Source: Amycolatopsis coloradensis (lineage in GTDB: Bacteria; Actinomycetota; Actinomycetes; Mycobacteriales; Pseudonocardiaceae). Taken from it: a stretch of DNA of 64,000 nt. Under the pieces are notes generated by a model. It had not been told where the DNA came from and did no database searches. It saw nothing but the letters and a program-made list of their open reading frames with translations. Below are positions 49,828 through 58,770 of this stretch, piece after piece. The stretch covers positions 62,001 through 126,000 of the forward strand of contig NZ_MQUQ01000004.1 of the NCBI RefSeq assembly GCF_001953865.1, in the 5' to 3' direction. The position numbers and the translations under genes are program-made. Numbering within the stretch: position 1 is the stretch's first letter; each line of letters begins with the position of its first letter.

Positions 49828-52284
49828 TCACCTGTCCTTGTTGGGACGACGCAACCACCGGGCCGCCTTCTCGGACTTCGCGGACTTCTCGCCCTTGGCC
49901 GCCTTCGCGTCGCGCTGTTTCGCACGAGCGGTCTGTCCGGTCGGCTTGACCGCCTTGGCCCTGAACTGGCGCCACTCCTCCGCGACTCGCTGGTCGGTGG
50001 CGTCGAGCAACCGGGTCACCCGGGTGAGGCTTTGCTTTTCGGCTCGGTCGAGCCACTTCTGTAACGCGTCCTCGGCTCTGACAGCCGACTGCTCGGACGT
50101 GCCGGACGCTCCGACGGCCATGAAGGTGAGGGCCACCGCCGTGTCCGCGCGCCGCGGCAAGTCCGGGACATACCAATGACTGGGCAGTTCACGCAGGAGC
50201 ACCGCGGGGAGCGCGCCGCCACTCTGCTCGATGAGTTTGCCCGCGTCGCCGATCGGCAACCGGTCCAGTAACACGGCGGCGATCTCGGCGGCGCGGGCGG
50301 TCAGGATCGGTTCGGTGATCTGCCGCAGTCCGGCAGGCCGTGGAGCACGGCCGCTGGACACGACCTTCAGCCAGTCCTTCAATCCTTTGTCCTGCCTGGC
50401 GAAGTCGGCGAACTGACGGCGCTCCGGAAGGTCACCATGCGCATAGGCGAGCGTGAGGACGTCCAGTTCCTCGGCCGAAGGCGGGACATGAACCAGGGCA
50501 TCGAGTGCCTTCCCGACCTCGACACCGAGCCAGGCTTCCAACGGCACGGGCGCCAGCATCTTCAGCAGAGAGGTCAGCTCCGCGATCGTCGGGAGCGAGT
50601 GGGCGAAGGTCGCTCGCCACATCAAATGCCCTCGCGTCTCCGGATCCGCGGACCGGAGGCTGTGCAGCACATACTCGATCATTTTCTCGCGATAGCCGGG
50701 GTCTCCCCCCGCGATCGCCGAAGCGGTGACCTCACAGTCCAGTGCCGTGGTGAAATCGGTCGCGGTATCCGCCAGGATCTTCCACCAGACCTCCATGATG
50801 TCGTGGCGGTAGTAGGTCCCGTCGGGTTCCTCCAACCGCGCCGCGAGTTCGTCGCGCAGCAGATCGATCATCTCCGCGCCGCAGGACCAAGCGTCCGGGT
50901 CGAGGGGGATCTCCTTGTTTTCCAACCACCATCCGGTGAACCGGCGGGCTCCCTCGGCGAAGGCCCCGACGTTCGGCCTCACGTTGAATCGCGTACAGAG
51001 CGACAGCAGCTTGTCCATCCGGTCCGGGGCTACGACGTTCGCCGCGGTCTCGGCCATCCTCGCGAGCGAGCCTGCCTCCGCGCCGGCCGTCACCACACCG
51101 GTGATCTGGGTGAGTTCGGCCTGAAACAGTGCGCGTACTGCCCGGTCGGCGAGCTCACGTCCGACTCCGTGCCACTCCGTCGCTCCGGGCAGCGCCCGCA
51201 ACGCGGTGATGTCCGGCCCGGCCGCCAGGACGGCTTCGACGACCGGCTGGACGACCTCTTCCGGTTGCGGAGACGGACAGTCGGCCAGCCACCGCACGAG
51301 ATCGCCCGTATGACCGTCGCCTGCCGTCGTTTCCCCAAGCGCCACGATCACCGCCACCAACCGGTCCGAAGCGGACGGCCGTGCCTCGGTGACGGCGAAC
51401 CGCTGGGCCAGTTCGATCGCGTCGACCACGTCATACGGGTCTTCCCGCAGGAAACGCGGCACCCAGAACCGGGCACTTTCGGTGAACTCGATGTCGGAAT
51501 GGCGGCCGGTGGTGAGGTTGAAAACGGTGAAACCGTTGTCCCGCGCGGGATCGCCGAACGAACCGGCCCAGTCGTCGTGCACCGCCAGCACATCGTGCCT
51601 GCTCTGGCGTGGATTCGTCGCGAACACCCGGAACCCGAGCCGCAGTGCGCGCCGCTGCGCCATCAGCACGGTGCCGGCGGCGATCCAGCCGACCACCTCC
51701 GTGCTGTCCGCACCGACGAACAGGACGCGCCGCCCACCGGACTCGTGAACGAGGTCGAACGCGGAATGGACCGCCAGCAGCCATTCCTCGCCGTCAGGAC
51801 GGCCGAGTACCCATTCACGGAGTGCGTCCATCCCCCAGGGCCCGGCCTCCGGATCCGCCGCCACCGGCTCGCATTGCGTTGTCGGCGCGGGCTTTTCCAC
51901 CCACCAGGGCGCTTCCCACAGCTGCGCCGGCCGGACGAGCCCGTAGGCGTCCGGGTCGGTCGTCGCGACGGCGTGCGTGAACTGATTGCCCTCACGGACC
52001 CCGTTCGCCTCCGTCCCCAGATATCGCCCCCGAGCGGTCGCGTACACACCGTCGGCGTGAACATGGGTCAGCGAAGGCGGATAGTCCGCGACCTCCCGCT
52101 GCTCGCGCATCCAGGCGACCGGCGCCTCGTAGAGCGACGTGCGCTGGACCAGCGACATCGTGTCGTGTGACACGCCAGGTGACACCGCCTGGAACTGGAA
52201 TCCGGCGCCACCGCGCAATCCCTGTCCCGGGACGCAGTCGGTGTAGTACAGCGAGTCGAACCGGCTCGGCTCCGTCTCGTTCAA
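49828..52284 (-). CDS. GAP1-like GTPase-associated protein
   Basis: An 818-residue protein. The N-terminal segment SLYYTDCVPGQGLRGGAGFQFQAVSPG (in two parts: YYTD...PGQG and GFQFQAVSPG) matches the start of GAP1-N domains, where GFQ and AVSPG are conserved. The middle is mixed alpha/beta; the C-terminal ~400 residues are helical repeats. The tail is very basic (KAVKPTGQTARAKQRDAKAA). The TTG at 52284 overlaps the stop of the upstream GTPase gene and has GGAG six bases before it, so an unusual start with coupling is likely. Family knowledge: GAP1 proteins co-occur with double GTPases in predicted conflict systems. Confidence 0.75.
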   Translation of the reverse strand: MNETEPSRFDSLYYTDCVPGQGLRGGAGFQFQAVSPGVSHDTMSLVQRTSLYEAPVAWMREQREVADYPPSLTHVHADGVYATARGRYLGTEANGVREGNQFTHAVATTDPDAYGLVRPAQLWEAPWWVEKPAPTTQCEPVAADPEAGPWGMDALREWVLGRPDGEEWLLAVHSAFDLVHESGGRRVLFVGADSTEVVGWIAAGTVLMAQRRALRLGFRVFATNPRQSRHDVLAVHDDWAGSFGDPARDNGFTVFNLTTGRHSDIEFTESARFWVPRFLREDPYDVVDAIELAQRFAVTEARPSASDRLVAVIVALGETTAGDGHTGDLVRWLADCPSPQPEEVVQPVVEAVLAAGPDITALRALPGATEWHGVGRELADRAVRALFQAELTQITGVVTAGAEAGSLARMAETAANVVAPDRMDKLLSLCTRFNVRPNVGAFAEGARRFTGWWLENKEIPLDPDAWSCGAEMIDLLRDELAARLEEPDGTYYRHDIMEVWWKILADTATDFTTALDCEVTASAIAGGDPGYREKMIEYVLHSLRSADPETRGHLMWRATFAHSLPTIAELTSLLKMLAPVPLEAWLGVEVGKALDALVHVPPSAEELDVLTLAYAHGDLPERRQFADFARQDKGLKDWLKVVSSGRAPRPAGLRQITEPILTARAAEIAAVLLDRLPIGDAGKLIEQSGGALPAVLLRELPSHWYVPDLPRRADTAVALTFMAVGASGTSEQSAVRAEDALQKWLDRAEKQSLTRVTRLLDATDQRVAEEWRQFRAKAVKPTGQTARAKQRDAKAAKGEKSAKSEKAARWLRRPNKDR

Positions 52285-53477
52285 GAGGTGCTCCGTTCGA
52301 CGACCTTGAACAGCCCGAGAAGCCACAACAACGGCTCGTCGACCCGGAACGGCCGCACGCCGCGCGGATCGACCCGGTTGTGGTCGTAGTCCGGCTCGGC
52401 GCCGAGTGAAGAAACCGCGAAGTAGCGGTATTTCTTGTAGTGGGAACGAAGATGGGCGTCGATGTCGTCCGCGTCCAGCTCGGTCAGCAGGGCACGCAGG
52501 TGTTCGTCGGTGTCCTTGCCGTGTGCTTCGTCGTACCTCGCGCCGGGAGACGGCGCCGACAGCAGCGGATGTCCTTCGCCGAGCATCGGGAAGAAGGCGT
52601 CGAACTTCGAGAACACCACCGCGATCGGGGTGGCGATCTTCCGCCGTGCGCTCACCCCTTGGCTGCTGCGCAGCAGTTCGGTGATGCGGGTGAGGACGTT
52701 GATCGGCGGCTCCGTGTCCCGTCTGCTCGCGTCGGGCACGGCGATCCGGTCGAGTGATCCCTTGAGCTGGAACGGATCGAGAAGAACGATGAGGCCGTCC
52801 GCGGAGGTCAGGTACGCCTGGGCGTTCACGAACTCCTGGGTCGTCATGTCTTCGCCCGCCGCGTCGTAGAACGACAGGGTCGTCGTGTTGTGGACCTCGC
52901 GGCCGAAGCTGCGCCTCGGCTGACGCCACTGCAGGACCAGCGGCACCTTGATCCCGTCGGCCGCGCTGGCCGTCGACTCGAACAGCCTGCTGTCACCGAA
53001 CAAGGCCTGCTCGTAATCGGCGAGCCAGTCGCTCACCGAACCGATGCCGCCTTGCTGGTCGCCCGCGAACCAGATGTCCGCGGCGAACCTGCGCCGGATG
53101 TTGTTCCGCAACTCGTGCGCGAGCACCGTGGTGTACACGGTCTTGCCCGCGTTCTTGCCGCCCACCATGCCGATCAACGGGCTGCGGCTGTCCGCGAAGT
53201 TCGACGGCAGCGGGGTCCGGCAGACCTGGCAGGCCCTGATCCCGGTCGGCGTTCCGCAATCCGGGCAGGGCGCGGTCCGTGCCACGATCGGATTCCGCGA
53301 CTCGGGTGGCGGGAAGGTCGGCAAGCTGGCCGAACCGAACCCGGTGAGCCGTTGCCGGTCCTCGTCGACGACACGTTTGCAGCGATCGCGGCCCGGCGAG
53401 GCCCGGCCGGTGCACTGGAACCTCAACTTGCCGAGATCGATCCGGTGGTAGCAGTAGGGGCAGGCCACTTTGGACAT
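52281..53477 (-). CDS. Soluble zinc-ribbon GTPase (DO-GTPase-like)
   Basis: A 398-residue protein. The zinc ribbons are CPYCYHRID at residue 5 and CPDCGTPTGIRACQVC near 70. The P-loop GMVGGKNAGKTVYTTVLAHEL follows near 105, then a switch II-like LSFYDAAGEDMTTQEF, LIVLLDPFQL and a base-recognition-like VVFSKFDAF. There is no transmembrane helix, unlike the paralogue at 48208. The shared DAAGE motif and zinc-ribbon order identify the two as partners of a double-GTPase system. ATG overlaps the upstream stop by one base (TGATG). Confidence 0.75.
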   Translation of the reverse strand: MSKVACPYCYHRIDLGKLRFQCTGRASPGRDRCKRVVDEDRQRLTGFGSASLPTFPPPESRNPIVARTAPCPDCGTPTGIRACQVCRTPLPSNFADSRSPLIGMVGGKNAGKTVYTTVLAHELRNNIRRRFAADIWFAGDQQGGIGSVSDWLADYEQALFGDSRLFESTASAADGIKVPLVLQWRQPRRSFGREVHNTTTLSFYDAAGEDMTTQEFVNAQAYLTSADGLIVLLDPFQLKGSLDRIAVPDASRRDTEPPINVLTRITELLRSSQGVSARRKIATPIAVVFSKFDAFFPMLGEGHPLLSAPSPGARYDEAHGKDTDEHLRALLTELDADDIDAHLRSHYKKYRYFAVSSLGAEPDYDHNRVDPRGVRPFRVDEPLLWLLGLFKVVERSTS

Positions 53478-56104
53478 CAGGACACCTTCAGCTGCTTGAC
53501 GGGAGGATCGACGATGTGGACACCGGCGGTGTCGACGAAACAGCGCACCCAGTAAGGCTTCCGAAGCCGCGGCAGCGCGCTGATCAGATCGACGTCGTGA
53601 TCCGGGGAGAGCGCTCGCTCGCCGCGGATGAGCTCACGACCGTCCGCCGGACGTCTCGGCATCACCGGCCCTTCCGCGGCGACGACGATCACCGTGCACC
53701 GCGGAATCTCCTGATCTGCCCGCAGCAGCACCTTCACCGTTCCCCCGCCGACGAGGGGTTTTCTGGTCATGTCGACGGTGTAGCGCACCGTCGGCGGGCT
53801 GGCGGGCACGACCAGTTCGACGTCGGCCGAGGTGCACTCGCCGCCCTCGGCCAGCACCTTGGTGCGGACCTTGACCCGGACCTCGACCGGCCCGCACGGA
53901 ACCCGGCAGCCCCCGCCGCTCTGATACTGCTGCCGGGTCAGCAACCGCTTCCCCGACTCTTCACCGGCCTGCCAGCGAACCTCCGCGGTGCCGACCCGCT
54001 CCGGCCATTCCCAGGCGAGGAGGACGGCGTCGCCGAGGCGCTGATGCTGCAAGCCGGAGACGGGCAGCGCTATCCCCAGCGTCTCGTCGTGCCCGCGGAT
54101 GGCGCCGCTCGGCCCGAGGGTGAACGCGACGTAATGGAAGAGGCCGGTCGGAACCTCGGCGACGAGCAGCTGCCAGCCGTCGTTCTCGTCGCGGCTGCCG
54201 ACGACCTCTTCGCCGTAGTCGTCGAGATCCGCCGGCGCGACGATGTCGCCGAACCGCCATCGGCACGGCGCGACCGCCCGGCGGATCATGACTTCGGTGT
54301 CCGCTTGGGTTTTCCAAGCCAGCTTCACCCGCGGGCCCGTCCCACCCTCGGCCGCCTGGATGCTCAGCGCCCGCACCGGAAGCGGGCGGCCGTTGGCCGT
54401 CGTGCGAACCCGCACCGGAGCCGACACGGCCTCGGTGCCGTCACCGCAGCGGTAGCGGGCGACGAGGGTGTAAACCTGCTCTCTCCCCTCCTGCGCGGTC
54501 CGGTCCCGGAACTGAGTCCGCCCACTGGGGACGATGGCGACGCCGTCACCGCGAAGTACGTCCACTCCGACGGCGTCGGGGTGGACGATCCATCGGCCTT
54601 CGACCGCGCCGTCCGAGAACGACAACCGGACATCGCCGACACCGGGGAGAACCTCGGCCGCCACTCCGGCGGGCCGGGACCACGGGCTTCCTTCGGTCGA
54701 AGCGAAAACGGCGTAACCGACCGGCACTCCCGCGGGCGCCTTCCGATCGACCGCGACCGTCCGTCCGGCCTCGACCGCGATGACCACGCCGTCATCGGGG
54801 TCCGTGGGTACCCGTCCTTCCTTGCGGACGAGCCGATAGCGGGTCCTGGGGCCGTGGCTCGCGGCAGGACGCCACGAGACCCGGAGCGTCACGCCGTCCT
54901 CGCGGGCCGTGATGCCGAGAACCGGTTCCGGCGGAATACGGCGGAGTTCCGCGCGCAGGTCCTCGTCGTCACCCGCCAGCGCGATGGCCTGACGCAGCCG
55001 GTGAACCGCGTCCGCCTCGGCACCTTCACGCAAGGCGTCCCGCGCTCCGGCCACCAGTTCCCGGACCTTGTCGAGCTGCCGCTCGACCAAGGCGGTGGCC
55101 GCCGCCGCGTCCTCCGCGCCGGAGAGGGAGGAGAGCATCTGCTGGGCCGCGAGCAACCTGCCCTGCTCCAGCAGCTCGCGGATCGAACCGAGGTTTCCCG
55201 CCGGCGTCCGAGCCGATTCGTTGAGCACGCTGAACAGGGCCAAGCGCGCTTCGTCGCCATCCCAGCGCGTCCGCAGCAGCTGCTTGAGCAAGGCGCTGGG
55301 CGGCACGCCGTGCCCGTGCTGCCGCCGAACGTCGTCGACGAGGTGGAAGAGCGCCAGCTTCCGCAGGTCGCCGTCCTTGGCGGCGGTGGCGAGGATCCCG
55401 AGCGCCTGACGCGCGCCCTGGTTTCCCGCCCGCTTGTTCTCCCGCTCGACCGCCCGGTTCACCACGGCGACCGACAGGTCCACCGGGGTGTCGAGCAAGC
55501 GGAACGCCGCGGCGTCATCGTGGAGCAGCTCCACCACACCGCTCTTGCCCGCGTCGATCAGGTGATCCCGGAGATGCCGGTAAGTGGTGTCGAGCAGGCC
55601 GCTCGCCTTCGGCAGTTCGACCGGCGTACTGCGGCGCACGCCTGCCTTCGCCACCGCCTCGTCGACTTCGTCCGGCGACAGGGACGCATAGGCCGCGCGC
55701 ACGGTCGCGTCGAGCTGACCCGGCGCGATCAGCCCGAGGTCGCCGAAGTGCTCCCGCAACGTCCTGGCGAGATCATCGACTTGCTCCTGGTTGGCGCCTT
55801 GCCTTGCCGCCGCATACGCCTGCCACCACTCGATCCGGGAGAACTTCGCACCGTGCTCCTGCTGGAGTTTCTCGTCGGCTTTCAGGAACGCGCGGTAGAC
55901 CTTCTGCGAGAACCCGGCGCTGCTGAGCCCCTTGTTCCACCGGGACCGCACCTCACGCAGCCGCCGTTCCACCTCCTGGTCGGACATCCCGAGATCGATC
56001 GCGTACCGGGCGAGGAGATCGTCCGGCAACTCTCGTCCCGACCAGCCGCGCAGCGGTTTGACGACGGCCTGTTCGTAGGCCTTGGGATCGAACGGCGCGG
56101 CCAT
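53477..56104 (-). CDS. Large scaffold protein with fibronectin-III-like repeats
   Basis: An 875-residue protein without signal peptide. The first ~390 residues are helical (EVERRLREVRSRWNKGL; RLLAAQQMLSSLSG; long charged helices). From about residue 395 on, beta-sandwich repeats resemble fibronectin type III (EDGVTLRVSWRPAASHG, YRLVRKEGR, VGYAVFASTEG, VRLSFSDGAVEGRW, VYTLVARYRCGDG, VKLAWKTQADTEV). Placed between the Hsp70 and GTPase genes with 1-nt spacing or overlap. Intracellular FN3-like domains usually mediate protein assembly, so this is probably the structural hub of the complex. No catalytic motif seen. Confidence 0.6.
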   Translation of the reverse strand: MAAPFDPKAYEQAVVKPLRGWSGRELPDDLLARYAIDLGMSDQEVERRLREVRSRWNKGLSSAGFSQKVYRAFLKADEKLQQEHGAKFSRIEWWQAYAAARQGANQEQVDDLARTLREHFGDLGLIAPGQLDATVRAAYASLSPDEVDEAVAKAGVRRSTPVELPKASGLLDTTYRHLRDHLIDAGKSGVVELLHDDAAAFRLLDTPVDLSVAVVNRAVERENKRAGNQGARQALGILATAAKDGDLRKLALFHLVDDVRRQHGHGVPPSALLKQLLRTRWDGDEARLALFSVLNESARTPAGNLGSIRELLEQGRLLAAQQMLSSLSGAEDAAAATALVERQLDKVRELVAGARDALREGAEADAVHRLRQAIALAGDDEDLRAELRRIPPEPVLGITAREDGVTLRVSWRPAASHGPRTRYRLVRKEGRVPTDPDDGVVIAVEAGRTVAVDRKAPAGVPVGYAVFASTEGSPWSRPAGVAAEVLPGVGDVRLSFSDGAVEGRWIVHPDAVGVDVLRGDGVAIVPSGRTQFRDRTAQEGREQVYTLVARYRCGDGTEAVSAPVRVRTTANGRPLPVRALSIQAAEGGTGPRVKLAWKTQADTEVMIRRAVAPCRWRFGDIVAPADLDDYGEEVVGSRDENDGWQLLVAEVPTGLFHYVAFTLGPSGAIRGHDETLGIALPVSGLQHQRLGDAVLLAWEWPERVGTAEVRWQAGEESGKRLLTRQQYQSGGGCRVPCGPVEVRVKVRTKVLAEGGECTSADVELVVPASPPTVRYTVDMTRKPLVGGGTVKVLLRADQEIPRCTVIVVAAEGPVMPRRPADGRELIRGERALSPDHDVDLISALPRLRKPYWVRCFVDTAGVHIVDPPVKQLKVS

Positions 56105-56105
56105 G

Positions 56106-57779
56106 TCAGCTGGAGACCGTGAGAGCCGACACGGTGCTGGTCGCTTCGCGGACCTCTTCTTCGGAGAGCACGCTCACCCTGACTTCGATACGCAGGGATT
56201 TTCCCGTGCTCGGTTCGGTGGCGTTCACCTCCAGCAAGCCTTCCTCGTCGACCTTCATCTCGATCTCGAGCGGTGAGGCCTTCGGCAATGGCGGGAGTCC
56301 GGTGATGCTCCCCTTGCCCTCGTTGAGGAATTTGTTCTCTTCCATCTCGGGACCTGGCCGTGCGCCGGACTGCTCGTAGAGCTCGATCTCGATTTCCTGC
56401 TGACCTTCGAAGACCGTGCGCGCCGAGAGAGTCCGTGGCCCTGTCGGCAACGCGTCGTTGGCGTGCACCAGATGCTCGACGTAGAACCGTTCGGGTTTGC
56501 GTTCCCAGTCCGGGTCGCCGGTGTCCAGGAGCTTGACGCCGAACGCCTTCGGGAGGACGTTCCGGGTCTGCTTGTCCGCCAAGCTGGTCAACGTCCCGGC
56601 GGCGATACCGGTGCGATTCTCGAGATCACTCACCACATCGGCGGCCCGGTCGTCCGCGTCGGCGGCCGAACTCGCCTTCTCGCGGGCCTCTTCCTGTTCC
56701 TTGTGGACGACCCGGCCGAGCGCGTAGAGAGCCGCGCCCTTCGCCACCGCGAGGTGGGGATCGTGCAGTTTCGCTTCCCAGCCGAACTCCGCGCGCAGCC
56801 GTTCGGCGACCGCGGGCATGCTGGTCGAACCGCCGACCAGGAGAACCTCATCGACCTTCGCGTCAGGAGCCTTGCCCTGCAAGGTTTCCAGCGTGCGCCG
56901 GACGATGTCGACGCTCTTGTCGAGAAGATCCTTGGTCATCTCCTCGAACTGGGCACGCGTGACGTCGATCCTGGCGCTGGCACCGGCACCGCGAAGCGCC
57001 ACCGGCCTGGAGTCCACTTGCGACAGTTGCTTCTTGGTTTTCTCCGCCAGTGTGGACAGCGACTGCAGGAATTCCTCGTCGTCCTCCGGGTCGATGCCGG
57101 GAGGGACCTGTTCGGAGAACGAGGCCAGCAGGTGGTCCCGCAACCGCGCGTCCCAGTCGGCACCGCCGAGCCGGTCGTCCCCGTCCGTGCAGAGCACCTC
57201 GATCTCGTCGGACGAGACACGGATGACCGTCGTGTCGAAGGTTCCACCGCCGAGGTCGTAGACCAGGACCGTCTTGTCCCGTGCTCCGGTCGTCGCCTCG
57301 TAGTGCAGCGCGGCCGCGACCGGTTCGGGAACGATGCCGATCACGTCGAGCCCGGCGATCTTCCCGGCGTTCTTGGTGGCATCCCGTTCCAGCATGCCGA
57401 AGTAGGCCGGGACCGTGATGACGACCTTGTCCACCTCGCCGCCGCTGTACTCGGCGCCGTCCTGTGCCAGTTGCTTGAGGATCAACGCCGAGATCGACTC
57501 CGGCGTATGCGACTTGCCGTCGAAGTCGAACACCGCCTTGGTCCCCATCTCGCGTTTGACGAGCGAGACGACGCGGTCCGGCTGGGTGACCGCGGACTCC
57601 TTGGCGATCGCGCCGACGACCACGTTCGATTCGTTCTCGAAATACACCACCGAGGGGATGGTTTCGAGGTTGTCCGTGTTGCGGCACACCGTCGTCCGGC
57701 CGCTCTCGTCGACGTAGGCGATCGCCGAGTAGGTGGTTCCGAGGTCGATGCCGAAGACCCGGAGGCTCCCGTCAGACAT
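56106..57779 (-). CDS. Lidless Hsp70 family protein (copy 3)
   Basis: A 557-residue DnaK-like protein. It shows VFGIDLGTTYSAIAYVDESG, SLVKREMGTKAVFDFDGK, VVITVPAYFGMLERDATKNAG, VYDLGGGTFDTTVIRVSS and VLLVGGSTSMPAVAERL. A ~45-residue charged insertion (HKEQEEAREKASSAADADD) lies between ATPase and substrate domains, as in copy 1. The substrate domain ends at residue ~550 with no lid. Its start overlaps the GrpE-like stop by 8 bp, a strong sign that the two work as an exchange-factor pair. Confidence 0.92.
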   Translation of the reverse strand: MSDGSLRVFGIDLGTTYSAIAYVDESGRTTVCRNTDNLETIPSVVYFENESNVVVGAIAKESAVTQPDRVVSLVKREMGTKAVFDFDGKSHTPESISALILKQLAQDGAEYSGGEVDKVVITVPAYFGMLERDATKNAGKIAGLDVIGIVPEPVAAALHYEATTGARDKTVLVYDLGGGTFDTTVIRVSSDEIEVLCTDGDDRLGGADWDARLRDHLLASFSEQVPPGIDPEDDEEFLQSLSTLAEKTKKQLSQVDSRPVALRGAGASARIDVTRAQFEEMTKDLLDKSVDIVRRTLETLQGKAPDAKVDEVLLVGGSTSMPAVAERLRAEFGWEAKLHDPHLAVAKGAALYALGRVVHKEQEEAREKASSAADADDRAADVVSDLENRTGIAAGTLTSLADKQTRNVLPKAFGVKLLDTGDPDWERKPERFYVEHLVHANDALPTGPRTLSARTVFEGQQEIEIELYEQSGARPGPEMEENKFLNEGKGSITGLPPLPKASPLEIEMKVDEEGLLEVNATEPSTGKSLRIEVRVSVLSEEEVREATSTVSALTVSS

Positions 57780-58410
57780 CCATGCTTCCTTCCAGTTCGT
57801 TCTCGTTCGCCTTCTCGGCTCCGTCGGCCTGATCCTCCGAGGGCTCCCAGCGCCGCACGAGCACCTTCGCCGCGGTGGACACCCGGTCGTTCGCCAGATC
57901 GCGATAACCGTCCGCGATGACTTCGGCGACGGTCCCGTCCTCGTCCGCGCTCGACGCGGTCACGACCCGGACGGCGCGATGTTCACGCGGCGAGAATCTC
58001 GCCCCGGTTTCCGGTCTGAATGGTTCGCTACCGCATCGTTCCAAGGCCAGTTCCGTGGTCAACGCGAAGGATTCCAGCAACTGAACCACTTGGTCCCTGC
58101 TCAACTCCGCGGGCAGGGTCCGCACCTGACGCAGGAGATCGGTCCGCAAATTCTGGAGATCGGTGATCACCGGTCGCAACAGGACTCCCTGCTCCCCGAC
58201 ACGAAGACGTTCGACCTCGGAGTGCAGCTGGTCGATGACCCGCTCACGGGCCGCCGCACGGGCGTGATGGGCTTCGATCTCCGTTCCCAGCCGGGAAACG
58301 ACGTCGACCAGCCGGGCCAGATCGGCGGATTCGCGCTCGGCATCCGGCAGGCCCTCCCCGGCATCGGCCGCCACGTCTTCGGCCCCTTCGTCCACACCCG
58401 CGTCACTCAC
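57772..58410 (-). CDS. GrpE-like nucleotide exchange factor
   Basis: A 212-residue protein. A long coiled coil (about 30-80, ARLVDVVSRLGTEIEAHHARAA, ERVIDQLHSEVERLRVG) leads to a helical bundle (LITDLQN-like PVITDLQNLRTDLLRQ) and a C-terminal beta wing. The wing motif FSPREHRAVRVV...DGTVAEVIADGYRD parallels GrpE F-x-P-x-x-H-x-AV...G-x-V-x-E-x-x-x-x-GY. It is shorter and more acidic than housekeeping GrpE. Start taken at GTG 58410 (AAAGG nine bases upstream); GTG 58419 and ATG 58452 are alternatives. First gene of the operon, driving exchange on the adjacent Hsp70. Confidence 0.75.
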   Translation of the reverse strand: MSDAGVDEGAEDVAADAGEGLPDAERESADLARLVDVVSRLGTEIEAHHARAAARERVIDQLHSEVERLRVGEQGVLLRPVITDLQNLRTDLLRQVRTLPAELSRDQVVQLLESFALTTELALERCGSEPFRPETGARFSPREHRAVRVVTASSADEDGTVAEVIADGYRDLANDRVSTAAKVLVRRWEPSEDQADGAEKANENELEGSMDV

Positions 58411-58770
58411 GCCGGTCACCCTTTCTTCCTTCGCGATCGGACCTTTCAGCATTCCAAGTCGCTGACTGCCGCGACACGTTACCGCTCAGCGGAAGCCGCC
58501 TGAATTTCGCCTTACCCGAATACCGGAGCCATCGCCGTGTTGACGTATCGCCAATCGAAACGCCTCGATGACAAGTAATTATCATTCCCTCGACCAGGCT
58601 TTTGTGGTAACAGCCTACCGCCGCCAGAGCCCGCGGAAGATCGTTTCCTGTCGCCCGCCCGAGGGGAAACGGAAAACCGCGCGCGACCCGCCCCCGCGTG
58701 CGCGATGCTGAGGAGGTCCGCGGTCCTGGGGAGGGGGGCCGCGGACCTCAAACACCACCAGGAGTCCGTT
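58411..58770. promoter_or_regulatory. Divergent control region between the GTPase operon and a LuxR gene
   Basis: About 360 bases without a gene (assuming the GTG start at 58410). It must hold the promoter of the nine-gene operon. AT-rich text lies around 58500-58600, including AAGTAATTATCATT. A hairpin, GAGGTCCGCGG (58713-58723) with CCGCGGACCTC (58739-58749), precedes the LuxR-type gene and could act as an attenuator or operator in its leader. Confidence 0.5.

Noticed and set aside
53516..56122. Plus-strand open frame opposite the FN3-like scaffold gene
   Set aside because: Near-complete shadow of the minus-strand gene, which has operon overlaps and recognisable repeats.
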